Origin: Actinomycetota bacterium
GTDB taxonomy: Bacteria > Actinomycetota > Acidimicrobiia > Acidimicrobiales > Poriferisodaliceae
Direction of reading: 5' to 3'
DNA length: 18,393 nucleotides
NCBI GenBank assembly: GCA_002731665.1
Contig: PCCJ01000011.1
Coordinates: 7,899 to 26,291 of the forward strand
Shown here: one piece after another, positions 6,484-14,892 of the stretch
Layout of the letters: the number at the start of each line of letters is the position of its first letter
How positions within the stretch are numbered: the stretch's first letter is position 1
Translations under genes and position numbers: made by a program
Notes under the pieces: generated by a model
Seen by the model: the letters and a program-made list of their open reading frames with translations, nothing else
What the model was told of the DNA's origin: nothing
Database searches by the model: none

Positions 6484-9122
6484 GTCGGTTCGCCATCCTG
6501 GATCGTCGCTACTTCAGACGCTTCGTTCTCCCCTAGCCGAGTCGCGATCGCAACGACACCTCGGTCGAGAGCTTTAATGCTTTGGCGTGCTGCCCGGGCT
6601 GTTTCAGAATTGGTGGCTACTTCGGCTATCTGGGACAGTAAATCTACTACCTGTTTAATATGGCGCACAAAGTCTCCTGCAACTAAGAAGTCTTCATCAA
6701 GAACTTCGTCCAACGAGTGGCCCGCTGCCCAACCGTGCACGGCAGAAAACAGGGTTGGATCTGGTGATCTAGTTACTGATAATCCGCGCTTTGATTCTTC
6801 TACCCGCAGTTTTGCCCAAAGCCTATCGATACTCTTTGCTCGCGTTCTAAGCATGGCATTTGGATACCATGGAGACGGAGGCTCAACTCGGCTTCGGTGT
6901 TCGTAAGTCAACAGAGAGACTAAACCCGCTAACGAACTGGGATCCAAGCCATCAAAGCATCCATGTTCGATACATAGAACTATCAACAAATCTGATTCGT
7001 TGAAGACTCTTTGCAATCGTTGTCCAGCTGGTCTCAGGGACCAGCCCTTTACACAATCAAATTTTTCTAGGACCTCGATGATTAGGTCAAGCGTTCTACC
7101 TAGGCCGCCATCCGCCGTTCTAATTTGGTTTTCAAGGACCCTGATGTCTATCCGAGCATTTGCAGCCTTTCTTTGCACTTCTTTATTTCCAATTATTGCT
7201 CGATTATTTTTAGGATCCGGTGTTGCTAGCGAAATCTCCTTTTCGATAATGTGCCGCTTCATTGCGTTGCTTGCTGCACGCTGAAATTCACGTCTGTTTG
7301 GTGCAAATGGTTTAGGTAAAGCAACCTGATCCAGAACCTCAGGTAGTTCTTCGAAGTCACTTGACGTAACGAGTAACGTCTTACCACGGGTTGTGACCAC
7401 CCTTAACCTTGTTGTGCCGTCTCGGCGCGTGCTTGTGCCAATTACTAACAATAGTCGATGGCCACTTTGGCGATTGTGGGTAATTAACGAACCTGGTTTG
7501 ATTTTTTTAAGTGACTTGTTTAGTTGACCTGACCCAATCACATTCGGACGTTGCTCAGTTGACTCTCTGTGTTGAGTTGCGTCTAGCTTAGATTCGTTAA
7601 CCCTCAACTTCTCTCGAGCGTTCTCCATTTTCCGCATCCAACCAGCGACTCTTCGATTCGAGCGGTATTGAGCAAAGGAAAGCTGCAACAGGTCAATCGC
7701 GTCGTCCCGGTTTTTCTGGGCCATTAAATTGACCGCCATGTTGTAAGTGGGTCGAAATGACGAATCAAGCTCAAAATCTTTGTTAGCAGCCAACTCAGCT
7801 ATCTGCTGATAGGACTCGTAAGGGCTCCAGAGTGTGTACGCATGACCTATCGAGTCAATTCCGCGTCGTCCGGCCCTACCGGTTAGCTGAGCGTACTCTG
7901 ACGCAGTTAATGCAACGTGACCTTCCCCACGAAACCTGCTTATCTGTTCGATAACAACAGAGCGCGCAGGCAAATTTACGCCGAGTGCGAGTGTTTCAGT
8001 TGCAAAAACTGTCTTGATGAGTCCCGCGGCAAAACAATCTTCTACCGCCTCTTTAAAGGGTGCAACCATTCCTGCGTGATGCGCTGCTACACCACACTGG
8101 AGGCCTTCTAGCCATTCGTGATAGCCCAGCAGCGCCAAATCCTCATCCGTCAGGCCGGCGCAGTGCTCTTCCGCTATAGCTTCGACAACACGTTGCTGCC
8201 GGCCATCTAAAAAAGTTACTCCCTGGTCTACGCAGCTGCGGACAGCTTCTTCGCAGCCTTTTCTTGAAAAAATAAAGATAATTGCAGGTAACTGATTCCG
8301 ATCATCGAGATGTCTTAGAATTTCTGCTCTACGCGGTCGACCAGCTCGACTTCCTCTTTGTCGGCCATCACGCTGTCGAGCTCCGCCCGCCTTCGCCAAA
8401 TACCTTTCGACTTCTGGGTTCGGAAATCCATCACTTAAGGTCCGAAACTCCCGTAGACGTCTGCTTCCTTTCTCGTAGAGCAAGTAGTGATCATGCAATG
8501 CAACTGGCCGTGTTCGTTCAACTACACAGGCACAGTATCCCCGAACAGCGCTGATCCAGTCAGATACCTCATCAGCATTACTCACAGTAGCTGACAAACA
8601 AACGAGGTTTACATGCTTCGGAAGTTGAATAATAACTTCTTCCCAGACTGGTCCTCGGTATGGATCTTGCAGGTAATGTACTTCATCTAAGATGACCAGA
8701 CCTAAATCTTCTAAACGATCAGAGGCCGCATAGATCATATTGCGAAGAACTTCGGTAGTCATGACAACTACTGCTGCATCTCCGCGAATACTATTATCGC
8801 CAGTAAGGAGCCCAACATTTTCTTTACCGAGCCACTTACTCAAATCCTTCATTTTCTGGTTTGACAGAGCTTTAATGGGCGTCGTATAAATCACGGTCTG
8901 ACCGCGTGCTAGAGCAACCAAGATGCCATACTCAGCTACTAAGGTTTTACCTGACGATGTTGGAGCCGCAACTAGCACCGACTCATTTGCGTCGATAGAG
9001 TCGAATGCTTTTAGTTGAAATGGATCAGGCGAAAAACCAATCCTTTGAATCAGGTCGTCTCGAAGAGTATCTCGATCAGATTTCATCGCTGACACCACGC
9101 TTTGACCGAGGGACCCAACCAT
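6480..9122 (-). CDS. helY: DEAD/DEAH-box helicase of the Ski2/Mtr4 type, HelY-like
   Basis: A superfamily 2 helicase of 880 residues, close to M. tuberculosis HelY (about 906). ATP-driven unwinding, probably of structured RNA, is expected. Visible motifs in order: Walker A APTSSGKT (53-60), TPIKALSNQK (81-90), motif II DEVH (146-149), motif III SAT (177-179), GVNLPARSVVIE (381-392) and motif VI QLTGRAGRRG (412-421). The C-terminal part, from about residue 700, has the features of a DSHCT domain, including VHGWAAGHSLDEVL. The start is ambiguous: ATG at 9122 overlaps tatC by 47 bases, while the ATG at 9086 (residue 13) overlaps by 11 and still precedes the first motif (GFSPDPFQ). Neither has a strong ribosome-binding site. 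tatC-helY adjacency is conserved in mycobacteria. Confidence 0.95.
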   Translation of the reverse strand: MVGSLGQSVVSAMKSDRDTLRDDLIQRIGFSPDPFQLKAFDSIDANESVLVAAPTSSGKTLVAEYGILVALARGQTVIYTTPIKALSNQKMKDLSKWLGKENVGLLTGDNSIRGDAAVVVMTTEVLRNMIYAASDRLEDLGLVILDEVHYLQDPYRGPVWEEVIIQLPKHVNLVCLSATVSNADEVSDWISAVRGYCACVVERTRPVALHDHYLLYEKGSRRLREFRTLSDGFPNPEVERYLAKAGGARQRDGRQRGSRAGRPRRAEILRHLDDRNQLPAIIFIFSRKGCEEAVRSCVDQGVTFLDGRQQRVVEAIAEEHCAGLTDEDLALLGYHEWLEGLQCGVAAHHAGMVAPFKEAVEDCFAAGLIKTVFATETLALGVNLPARSVVIEQISRFRGEGHVALTASEYAQLTGRAGRRGIDSIGHAYTLWSPYESYQQIAELAANKDFELDSSFRPTYNMAVNLMAQKNRDDAIDLLQLSFAQYRSNRRVAGWMRKMENAREKLRVNESKLDATQHRESTEQRPNVIGSGQLNKSLKKIKPGSLITHNRQSGHRLLLVIGTSTRRDGTTRLRVVTTRGKTLLVTSSDFEELPEVLDQVALPKPFAPNRREFQRAASNAMKRHIIEKEISLATPDPKNNRAIIGNKEVQRKAANARIDIRVLENQIRTADGGLGRTLDLIIEVLEKFDCVKGWSLRPAGQRLQRVFNESDLLIVLCIEHGCFDGLDPSSLAGLVSLLTYEHRSRVEPPSPWYPNAMLRTRAKSIDRLWAKLRVEESKRGLSVTRSPDPTLFSAVHGWAAGHSLDEVLDEDFLVAGDFVRHIKQVVDLLSQIAEVATNSETARAARQSIKALDRGVVAIATRLGENEASEVATIQDGEPT

Positions 9123-9882
9123 GTCGTTGACGTGTTGCTAAATAACCAATCAGAATAGAAAATTCAAAAAATACGCACAGAGGAATAGCTAACGTCGCTA
9201 GGGAAATGGGATCGCCTGATGGAGTAATGATCGCAGCGGCTGTAACTATGCCTACTATGCAAAATCTTCGAGCTTTTCTAAGCTGCTGAGGTCGTAGGAT
9301 TCCAACCAATTGGAGGAACACTAGAAGAATCGGAAATTGAAAGCCGATTCCAAATGCGAACATCATGTAAGTAATAAGGCCGAGATAAGACCCAGGCGAG
9401 AACATGGGGTCTACTTGGCTTCCTCCAAATGAGATTAGAAAGCTAAGAGCTCTCTCAAATGTGTTGTATGCGAGATATGCCCCCAAGCTGAACAACGTTA
9501 GGCCGCTGATTACGAATGGCAGAGTCAGTCTTTTCTCTCGCCGTTGCAATGCTGGAGTCACAAACCGCCATAAGTTCCATAAGAGAATGGGCATAGCTAA
9601 TACCAATCCAACATAAATAGAAACTTTGATTCGTGTTCTGAAGCCATCGAGGGGGTCTAGAATCACAAGGTTGCACGGCCGGTCAAAGCCTTGCTGAATC
9701 AGGACTCTACAATAGGGTGGAAGAAAGACATTCTCTAGAAGCCAGTCATAAACCAAAACACCGACAGCAGAAGATACTGACAAAGTAACGAAACAGTAGA
9801 TAAGCCTGCGCCGCAGTTCAGCTACATGATCCCAGAAGGACATGGTTTGTTCCGTAGAAGCTTTTTTAAAAAATAGCCTCAC
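9076..9882 (-). CDS. tatC: Sec-independent protein translocase TatC
   Basis: The multi-spanning receptor of the twin-arginine translocase, which binds RR signal peptides of folded exported proteins. The 268 residues show the N-terminal signature SFWDHVAELRRRL (15-27), the cytoplasmic loop WRFVTPALQRREKR (105-118) and six hydrophobic segments at about 27-46, 86-105, 120-140, 168-192, 207-221 and 226-248. TPSGDPISL before the last helix matches the usual TPxxD motif. In FGIGFQFP a Gln (182) stands where many TatC proteins have Glu. The start is GTG at 9882, overlapping the TatA/B stop by four bases and preceded by AAGGA at a good distance; an in-frame ATG at 9843 (residue 14) is the alternative. 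Confidence 0.96.
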   Translation of the reverse strand: MRLFFKKASTEQTMSFWDHVAELRRRLIYCFVTLSVSSAVGVLVYDWLLENVFLPPYCRVLIQQGFDRPCNLVILDPLDGFRTRIKVSIYVGLVLAMPILLWNLWRFVTPALQRREKRLTLPFVISGLTLFSLGAYLAYNTFERALSFLISFGGSQVDPMFSPGSYLGLITYMMFAFGIGFQFPILLVFLQLVGILRPQQLRKARRFCIVGIVTAAAIITPSGDPISLATLAIPLCVFFEFSILIGYLATRQRHGWVPRSKRGVSDEI

Positions 9883-10148
9883 GAAGGGTCCTTGTCTTCG
9901 CCTTCATTGTTGGCCATCTCTTCCAATGATTTTTCCTTAAATGATTCAGCTAAAAATTCATCATGCGCCGACGTCACAATGCTGTTGTTAACAGCTTCAT
10001 CTAACTCACTTTTTAATGAACGGCTGAACTGCTTTAGTTTGGCAAGCCCCCTAGCCGCGCGTCTAACCGCGTCAGGCATTTGTCTCGGACCCAGAGCGAC
10101 TAATGCTACAAAACCTATGATTAACACTTCATTAGGAGTGAGATTCAC
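9879..10148 (-). CDS. tatA/tatB: Twin-arginine translocase subunit TatA/TatB family (TatB-like motif)
   Basis: An 89-residue Tat component with one N-terminal membrane helix (about 6-19), a hinge Gly20-Pro21, an amphipathic helix (PDAVRRAARGLAKLKQF, 25-41) and a charged acidic tail. The hinge reads ALGPRQMPDAVR. TatA proteins usually have Phe-Gly at this point, while TatB has Leu-Gly-Pro, so it is nearer TatB. It is the only TatA/B-type gene here, and many actinobacteria carry more than one elsewhere. Translation starts at GTG (10148) with a poor ribosome-binding site. The stop overlaps the tatC start (GTGA). It follows the small membrane protein gene after 39 bases. Confidence 0.9.
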   Translation of the reverse strand: MNLTPNEVLIIGFVALVALGPRQMPDAVRRAARGLAKLKQFSRSLKSELDEAVNNSIVTSAHDEFLAESFKEKSLEEMANNEGEDKDPS

Positions 10149-10187
10149 GTCTACGAGACTACGTCGGATAGAGCCGTACGACGCATT

Positions 10188-10397
10188 CTAAAAGTTTTCA
10201 CTTGATTTCTCTTTTAAGGGGCTGAACAGCGAACTTGCATGCTCTAACGGCTCTGTAAAAGAATCAGTAGCACACATAAGGGCTTCAATGGACTCAACTG
10301 CCCTTTGGGCCTCTGTAGTAAGTGAGTCAATCTTTCGGTACATGAGTGCACTCCCGATCACAAAGACCAGGGGCGGGAGCGCCAATAGAGGACTCAT
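10188..10397 (-). CDS. Small one-helix membrane protein of unknown function
   Basis: A 69-residue protein that I do not recognise. A hydrophobic helix at about residues 3-19 is followed by YRKIDSLTTEAQRAVESIEALM, which has the heptad look of a short coiled coil, and a polar tail. The arrangement predicts a single membrane anchor with a cytoplasmic helical stalk. The ATG start at 10397 has GGAAAG about 11 bases upstream and GAGG immediately before it. It opens the run to TatA/B, TatC and HelY in the same direction, 39 bases ahead of tatA/B, so cotranscription is likely. A role in Tat transport is possible only by position. Confidence 0.65.
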   Translation of the reverse strand: MSPLLALPPLVFVIGSALMYRKIDSLTTEAQRAVESIEALMCATDSFTEPLEHASSLFSPLKEKSSENF

Positions 10398-10480
10398 ACC
10401 TCAACCATCTTTCCAATTTTCGAGATTAACTTTTAACAGTTTAGAGACCGAATTGCGTTTCAAAGCGGCAAAATGAACCC

Positions 10481-11182
10481 GTGGAGCAAAAATTCGCCTC
10501 TCTTAGAGACCGTCCGGTACTGTTTGCTCATCGAGGTGCAAGTGCGCACGCTGCGGAGAACACTTTAGAGGCTTTCCAACTGGCTATAAAACTAGGGGCT
10601 ACCGGTCTCGAATCTGATCTATGGGTGACTTCAGATGGAGTGCCAGTGCTCAACCACAATGGCTACATCAAGAAAGCATTACGGCGGAAAACTATCTCTG
10701 AGCTCAAAAAAAATGAGTTGCCTGAGCACATGTGCACCTTGGAAGATCTCTATGGTCAATGTGGTACCTCGTTTGATCTGTCGCTCGACTTGAAGAACCC
10801 TGAAGCATCAGGACCTGCGCTAAAAGTTGTTCGAAGGCACTCTGCTGAAAGCAGGCTTTGGCTTTGCCACACAGATCTGACCGTGCTTCGCACCATCAGG
10901 TCGCTAACACCTGCTTATCTTGTTCATTCAACGAGATTGCGATATTTAAAGGAAGGACCTGAGCGACACGCTGCTTTGTTAGCGGAGTCTGGGATCGATG
11001 CTGTCAATTTCCATCATTCTGATTGGAGTGCTGGGCTAACCACTTTGTTTCATCGGTTCAAAAGATACTGCATCGGATGGGACGCGCAATACGAAAGGGT
11101 GATCCGTAATCTATATCTAATGGGAATCGATGGCATTCATAGTGATCACGTAGACCGTCTGGTGAGCGCTGGATCAGGTTGA
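10481..11182 (+). CDS. Glycerophosphodiester phosphodiesterase (GDPD family)
   Basis: A 233-residue TIM-barrel enzyme expected to hydrolyse glycerophosphodiesters to sn-glycerol 3-phosphate and an alcohol. The catalytic His17-Arg18-Gly19, Glu26-Asn27, the metal ligands Glu44 and Asp46 in LESDLWVTSDG, and the second catalytic His59 are all present. Two usual residues differ: the HD motif is His59-Asn60, and the E-x-K strand carrying the third metal ligand reads LDLK (Asp103). No signal peptide is seen, so it is probably cytoplasmic. The GTG at 10481 is the only good start, because the nearby ATG at 10473 is in another frame. It is the only plus-strand gene between the tat and proteasome runs, and its stop faces that of lepB 13 bases away. 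Confidence 0.9.
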   Translation: MEQKFASLRDRPVLFAHRGASAHAAENTLEAFQLAIKLGATGLESDLWVTSDGVPVLNHNGYIKKALRRKTISELKKNELPEHMCTLEDLYGQCGTSFDLSLDLKNPEASGPALKVVRRHSAESRLWLCHTDLTVLRTIRSLTPAYLVHSTRLRYLKEGPERHAALLAESGIDAVNFHHSDWSAGLTTLFHRFKRYCIGWDAQYERVIRNLYLMGIDGIHSDHVDRLVSAGSG

Positions 11183-11195
11183 AAACTGTTACCTC

Positions 11196-11726
11196 CTACG
11201 GAATGTTAAACCTACTCAGGGGCCAAATACGGATAAACGGCTCGCCGACCAGCAGCTCCGACGGAATTGATCCAAAGAAACGACTATCGCTACTATTTTT
11301 GCGATTGTCGCCCATTACGAAATAGTGACCAGTGGGAATCTTTGTCACCGGTAAGTCACTAGTAAATTCGCCTGACTGTAGATAAGGCTCCGAGAGCAGC
11401 TCGCCATTAATATAAACCTGACCATCCTTTGAGCTAATTTCCTCGCCTGGCAACCCAATGACCCGCTTAATGAAATCGTTTATCTGCACGTTGTCAAGAG
11501 TTGTTGGCTTACTGAACACGACTAAGTCGCTGCGCTCGACTTCACCCAAGCTAAAGGCCAGCTTGTTTACAACTATTCTGTCTCCTATCTCAAGGGTCGG
11601 CAGCATAGATCCCGATGGTATGTAAAACGTCTGCACAACTGTCGCCTTAAGCAGCAACGCAACCAATAGTGCACCGACAATAATGGACAACCACTCTAAA
11701 CAAACTCGCCACATAGGTTTGTTCAT
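11196..11726 (-). CDS. lepB: Signal peptidase I
   Basis: A type I signal peptidase (176 residues, the short Gram-positive style) that removes signal peptides from exported proteins on the outer face of the membrane. One N-terminal anchor helix at about residues 12-27 is followed by the nucleophile motif PSGSMLPTL with Ser40, the general-base motif FIKRVIGLPGE with Lys87, and GDNRKNSSDSRFFG near the C-terminus. Every catalytic element is intact. It is the last gene of the minus-strand run containing the proteasome genes, 41 bases after DUF3866. The tat genes nearby give a shared export theme, although LepB also serves Sec substrates. Confidence 0.96.
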   Translation of the reverse strand: MNKPMWRVCLEWLSIIVGALLVALLLKATVVQTFYIPSGSMLPTLEIGDRIVVNKLAFSLGEVERSDLVVFSKPTTLDNVQINDFIKRVIGLPGEEISSKDGQVYINGELLSEPYLQSGEFTSDLPVTKIPTGHYFVMGDNRKNSSDSRFFGSIPSELLVGEPFIRIWPLSRFNIP

Positions 11727-11767
11727 GGCCTCATCATCAAATCATCCGTTATCGCGTGAATCATCAA

Positions 11768-12784
11768 TTAAACGACGTTAGCGCCTGCTAACCACATGGC
11801 AGCAGCTCCCAGATATTCACAGGCAAGCGTATCCTCGAACAATGGCCTATCCATTGATTGAATGTTTATATTGGATTCACTAAGCAAACCTGAAATTGAC
11901 GGGTCGCTATATCTCATCGCCGTGTGCCCCAGACTTTCAAACGCATCACCAGAGACATCTGATGGAATTGGGACGTCTATTGAATGCGAGATCAGCTCGA
12001 GCAAAGTTCTAGTGTGGTGGCTTACGCCTTGATGCCTTTCCCGCGGATCAGTACTAGAAGCGCGCACTGCCAGCGCAACCTTAGCGCCGAGCTTGCTCAA
12101 TATTGTCGCGTGCCCAACCAACTCCAATCCAGAAAAGCCAAGCTTGGAATTAGTCCCCAGATGTCCGGGCCCACAACCAACTATAACAGTGCTCTCATTT
12201 CTTTCTTTCAAAGCGAGTACACCCGAGGCCACCGTAACTGCCTCTATCTCACCACCAAATGATTGTCCCGTGGTGACAGTAACACCTAAAACCTTTGATT
12301 CTTTAGCTTGGAATACAATGTCGCTTATTGCCAACGGAAGTGATGCTTGGTCCGTCATGACAAAACCAACTGGGCCGCTACGATGTGCCGAAGTCGCTAT
12401 GGCTATCGCCCCGACATGGCTATGAAGCTGACACAAAAGAACTCTCATCCCCGTGAGATCTGAAACGTTCGGCGCTTCATTATCCTGCTCTTCCCAGACA
12501 TCTGCTTGCAGCTGCTCCGATAAATAACGCGCTTTAAGAACCCGCCCTTGCCGCATCCGATCGCCTTGTTTTGAATCTAGGTTGAAATGGACGAGGTGAT
12601 AGCCGCCAGTGCCTAGATTAAGGTCCATCGCCGTAGTGTTAACTATTACGCGTTGACCGACTTCCAATAAGCCTATTATTTCCGTTAATGAAGTGGCTTG
12701 GGTGCCATCGTCGAGCAAGACTCGTTGAAGACCCTCTCGCTCGATTTCGACCTGAGTAACTATCCGCTGTTCAAACGATGACAT
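11768..12784 (-). CDS. DUF3866 family protein
   Basis: I recognise this as a DUF3866-type protein of 338 residues; no function is established that I know of. Residues 1-70 look like a small beta domain ending in the hallmark VIVNTTAMDLNLGTGGYHLVHF (broken here as VNTTAMDLNLGTG, 48-60, then GYHLVHF). The remainder is an alpha/beta domain with HSHVGAIA (121-128) and a glycine-rich VGCGPGHLGT (202-211), which could bind a nucleotide or phosphate. No signal peptide or membrane helix is visible. It starts 15 bases after the pafA stop and precedes lepB, so it is probably transcribed with the proteasome genes. A link to pupylation is suggested only by this position. Confidence 0.8.
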   Translation of the reverse strand: MSSFEQRIVTQVEIEREGLQRVLLDDGTQATSLTEIIGLLEVGQRVIVNTTAMDLNLGTGGYHLVHFNLDSKQGDRMRQGRVLKARYLSEQLQADVWEEQDNEAPNVSDLTGMRVLLCQLHSHVGAIAIATSAHRSGPVGFVMTDQASLPLAISDIVFQAKESKVLGVTVTTGQSFGGEIEAVTVASGVLALKERNESTVIVGCGPGHLGTNSKLGFSGLELVGHATILSKLGAKVALAVRASSTDPRERHQGVSHHTRTLLELISHSIDVPIPSDVSGDAFESLGHTAMRYSDPSISGLLSESNINIQSMDRPLFEDTLACEYLGAAAMWLAGANVV

Positions 12785-12799
12785 CTGTTAACCACTTTG

Positions 12800-14164
12800 T
12801 CACAAAGATGCGATCAGTGCATCCACGCGCTCATCCTCGTATCTGAATGGATCCTTACAAATGACCGTTCGTTGAGCTTGATCATTCAACTTGAGATGAA
12901 CCCAGTCCACCGTATAATCCCTCTTTCGTTCCTTCGCCTTTCTAACAAATTCGCCTCTCAGCCTGGCCCTTGTAGTTAGCGGCGCTGCTTTCATAGCTAA
13001 ATCGATATCCGAATCTTTAAGGACTGTTTCGACCAAGTCATTTTTTTGCAGTAAAAAAAAGACACCGCGTTGCCGGTTAATGTCGTGATATTGCAGGTCT
13101 AGGAGCATGTTTTTTGGGTCTTCGAGGTCGATCTGATGCTTTGATCTGTACCGCTCCAACAAATGATATTTGATTACCCAGTCAACTTCCCTGTTAAGTT
13201 TCAGTGGGTCATCTTCGATAGCCGTCATGCAGTGCTCCCACATCATTAAAGCTTTACGTTCCTCTTCATTGAGCTCGTTGTGAGCCGCGAAATCTAAGGC
13301 GCAATTCAGATATTGACTTTGAATCTCGAATGCGCTTAATTCTTCGCCACTGGCTAGTCGCACTTTACGGCGGCAGGTTATATCGTTACTTATCTCACGT
13401 ATCGCCCTAATCGGGTTTTCAAGCGTCAGGTCGGGAAGCGATACTGTTGGGTCTTCCATCATCCGGAGCAACAAACAAGTTGCGCCTATCTTCAAGAAGG
13501 ACGTATATTCACTCATGTTCGAATCACCAACGATGACATGAAGACGCCGATACTTTTCGGCATCGGCATGTGGCTCGTCTCTTGTATTGATTATCGGTCT
13601 ACTTCTCGTTGTAGCGCTGGACACTCCCTCCCAAATATGCTCGGCACGTTGGGCGATAGAGTACGAGGCACCCTTAGTAGTACTTTGTAAGACTTTCCCT
13701 GCGCCCGTATAGATTAGCCTGCTGACTAGGAAGGGGATCAATGTCTCTGAGTAGCTAGTAAAGTCTTCGTCACGCAGAGTCAAATAGTTCTCGTGACAGC
13801 CATAGCTATTGCCAACGCTGTCTGTATTATTCTTAAACAAGTAAATCGTCGTTCCTGTAATTCCTTCCTCAGATAATCGCAACTCTGCATTTTCGACTAG
13901 CTCTAGAAGAATCTTCTCGCCGGCGCGATCGTGAGAAATAACATCCTTGATGGAATCACACTCTGGAGTTGCGTATTCGGGATGGGAACCGACATCAAGA
14001 TATAGCCTTGCACCGTTCTCGAGAAACACGTTGCTTGAACGTCCCCACGATACAACTTTACGGAATAGATATCGAGCTACTTCGTCGGGGCTGAGACGCC
14101 TTTGCCCCCTCAATGTACAAGTAATACCGTACTCATTCTCAATTCCAAGGATTCTACGCTGCAC
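12800..14164 (-). CDS. pafA: Pup-protein ligase PafA
   Basis: The ATP-dependent ligase that joins the C-terminal glutamate of Pup to lysines of target proteins. The 454 residues match M. tuberculosis PafA (452) along their length, from memory. [10 protein letters not shown] (7-16) holds the Mg-ATP-binding Glu9, [18 protein letters not shown] (54-71) holds catalytic Asp57, followed by [42 protein letters not shown] and the PafA-specific C-terminal domain with [19 protein letters not shown]. There is no Dop loop, and together with that C-terminus this separates it from Dop. The start is GTG at 14164, just after an AGGTGA stretch. A 47-base gap from prcA contains no clear promoter or terminator. 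Confidence 0.97.
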   Translation of the reverse strand: MQRRILGIENEYGITCTLRGQRRLSPDEVARYLFRKVVSWGRSSNVFLENGARLYLDVGSHPEYATPECDSIKDVISHDRAGEKILLELVENAELRLSEEGITGTTIYLFKNNTDSVGNSYGCHENYLTLRDEDFTSYSETLIPFLVSRLIYTGAGKVLQSTTKGASYSIAQRAEHIWEGVSSATTRSRPIINTRDEPHADAEKYRRLHVIVGDSNMSEYTSFLKIGATCLLLRMMEDPTVSLPDLTLENPIRAIREISNDITCRRKVRLASGEELSAFEIQSQYLNCALDFAAHNELNEEERKALMMWEHCMTAIEDDPLKLNREVDWVIKYHLLERYRSKHQIDLEDPKNMLLDLQYHDINRQRGVFFLLQKNDLVETVLKDSDIDLAMKAAPLTTRARLRGEFVRKAKERKRDYTVDWVHLKLNDQAQRTVICKDPFRYEDERVDALIASL

Positions 14165-14211
14165 GTCACCTACACCGACTTGTGGAACCAGAACATATTA
14201 AAAGAACGCAT

Positions 14212-14892
14212 CTATCCTTCCAAGGCTGACTGTACTTCAGGATCATCTAGACGCATAAAGCAACGACGCTCCCCGCCTGCTTCCAGGAGCGCTACCTCCA
14301 GGGTTGCAGCTTCCAACACTTGACTACCTTCTGCTAATGCATCGGTTGCCAAGCGGATTGCCTGGTTCCGATTAAGGCCTTCCGCATAACCATCTTGAAG
14401 TCGGCTTCTAACTGCCTCCGCATCTCCTCCAATAGAACAAAACCCGTGCTCGTCTACAACTGTTCCATCGTACTGAACTCGGTACAACTCGTTATTTACA
14501 GCATCTACGCCGAGTTCAGCAACTACTATTTCCACTTCCATTGGCTTCATTTCATGCGTAAAGATTTGGCCTAGCATTTGTGCATACTGATTAGCTAAAC
14601 TGCGGCCGTCGACATCTTCTCTGCTGTATTGAAAACCTTTCAATTCTGCGTGTCGCACACCAGCTATACGCAACTGGTCAAATTCGTTGTAGCGACCAAC
14701 TCCGCCAAAGCCAATCCGGTCGTATATCTCTGATATTTTCCGGAGCGTAGAACTCTTATTGTCGGCTACAAACGCGACTCCATCCTTGTACTCAAGCACT
14801 ACCAGACTCCGGCCGCGAGCGATGCCTTTGCGGGCATAGTCTGCGCGATCTTGCATCAACTGTTCGGGGCTGACATACATTGGCATGCTCAT
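14212..14892 (-). CDS. prcA: 20S proteasome alpha subunit PrcA
   Basis: Forms the outer heptameric rings of the 20S core, gating entry and docking ARC. The 226 residues begin with the actinobacterial alpha-subunit signature SPEQLMQDRADYARKGIARG (8-27), the gate and H0 helix region, followed by KISEIYDRIGFGGVGRYNEFD (52-72) and the LANQYAQMLGQIFT helix. As expected for an alpha subunit there is no propeptide or N-terminal catalytic threonine. The C-terminus is shorter than in M. tuberculosis PrcA (248 residues). The ATG overlaps the prcB stop by four bases (ATGA); a second in-frame ATG two codons later is possible. Confidence 0.97.
   Translation of the reverse strand: MSMPMYVSPEQLMQDRADYARKGIARGRSLVVLEYKDGVAFVADNKSSTLRKISEIYDRIGFGGVGRYNEFDQLRIAGVRHAELKGFQYSREDVDGRSLANQYAQMLGQIFTHEMKPMEVEIVVAELGVDAVNNELYRVQYDGTVVDEHGFCSIGGDAEAVRSRLQDGYAEGLNRNQAIRLATDALAEGSQVLEAATLEVALLEAGGERRCFMRLDDPEVQSALEG

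Noticed and set aside
10441..10512. Direct repeat TTAGAGACCG at 10441-10450 and 10503-10512
   Set aside because: Only two 10-base copies, one inside the GDPD coding sequence; probably chance.
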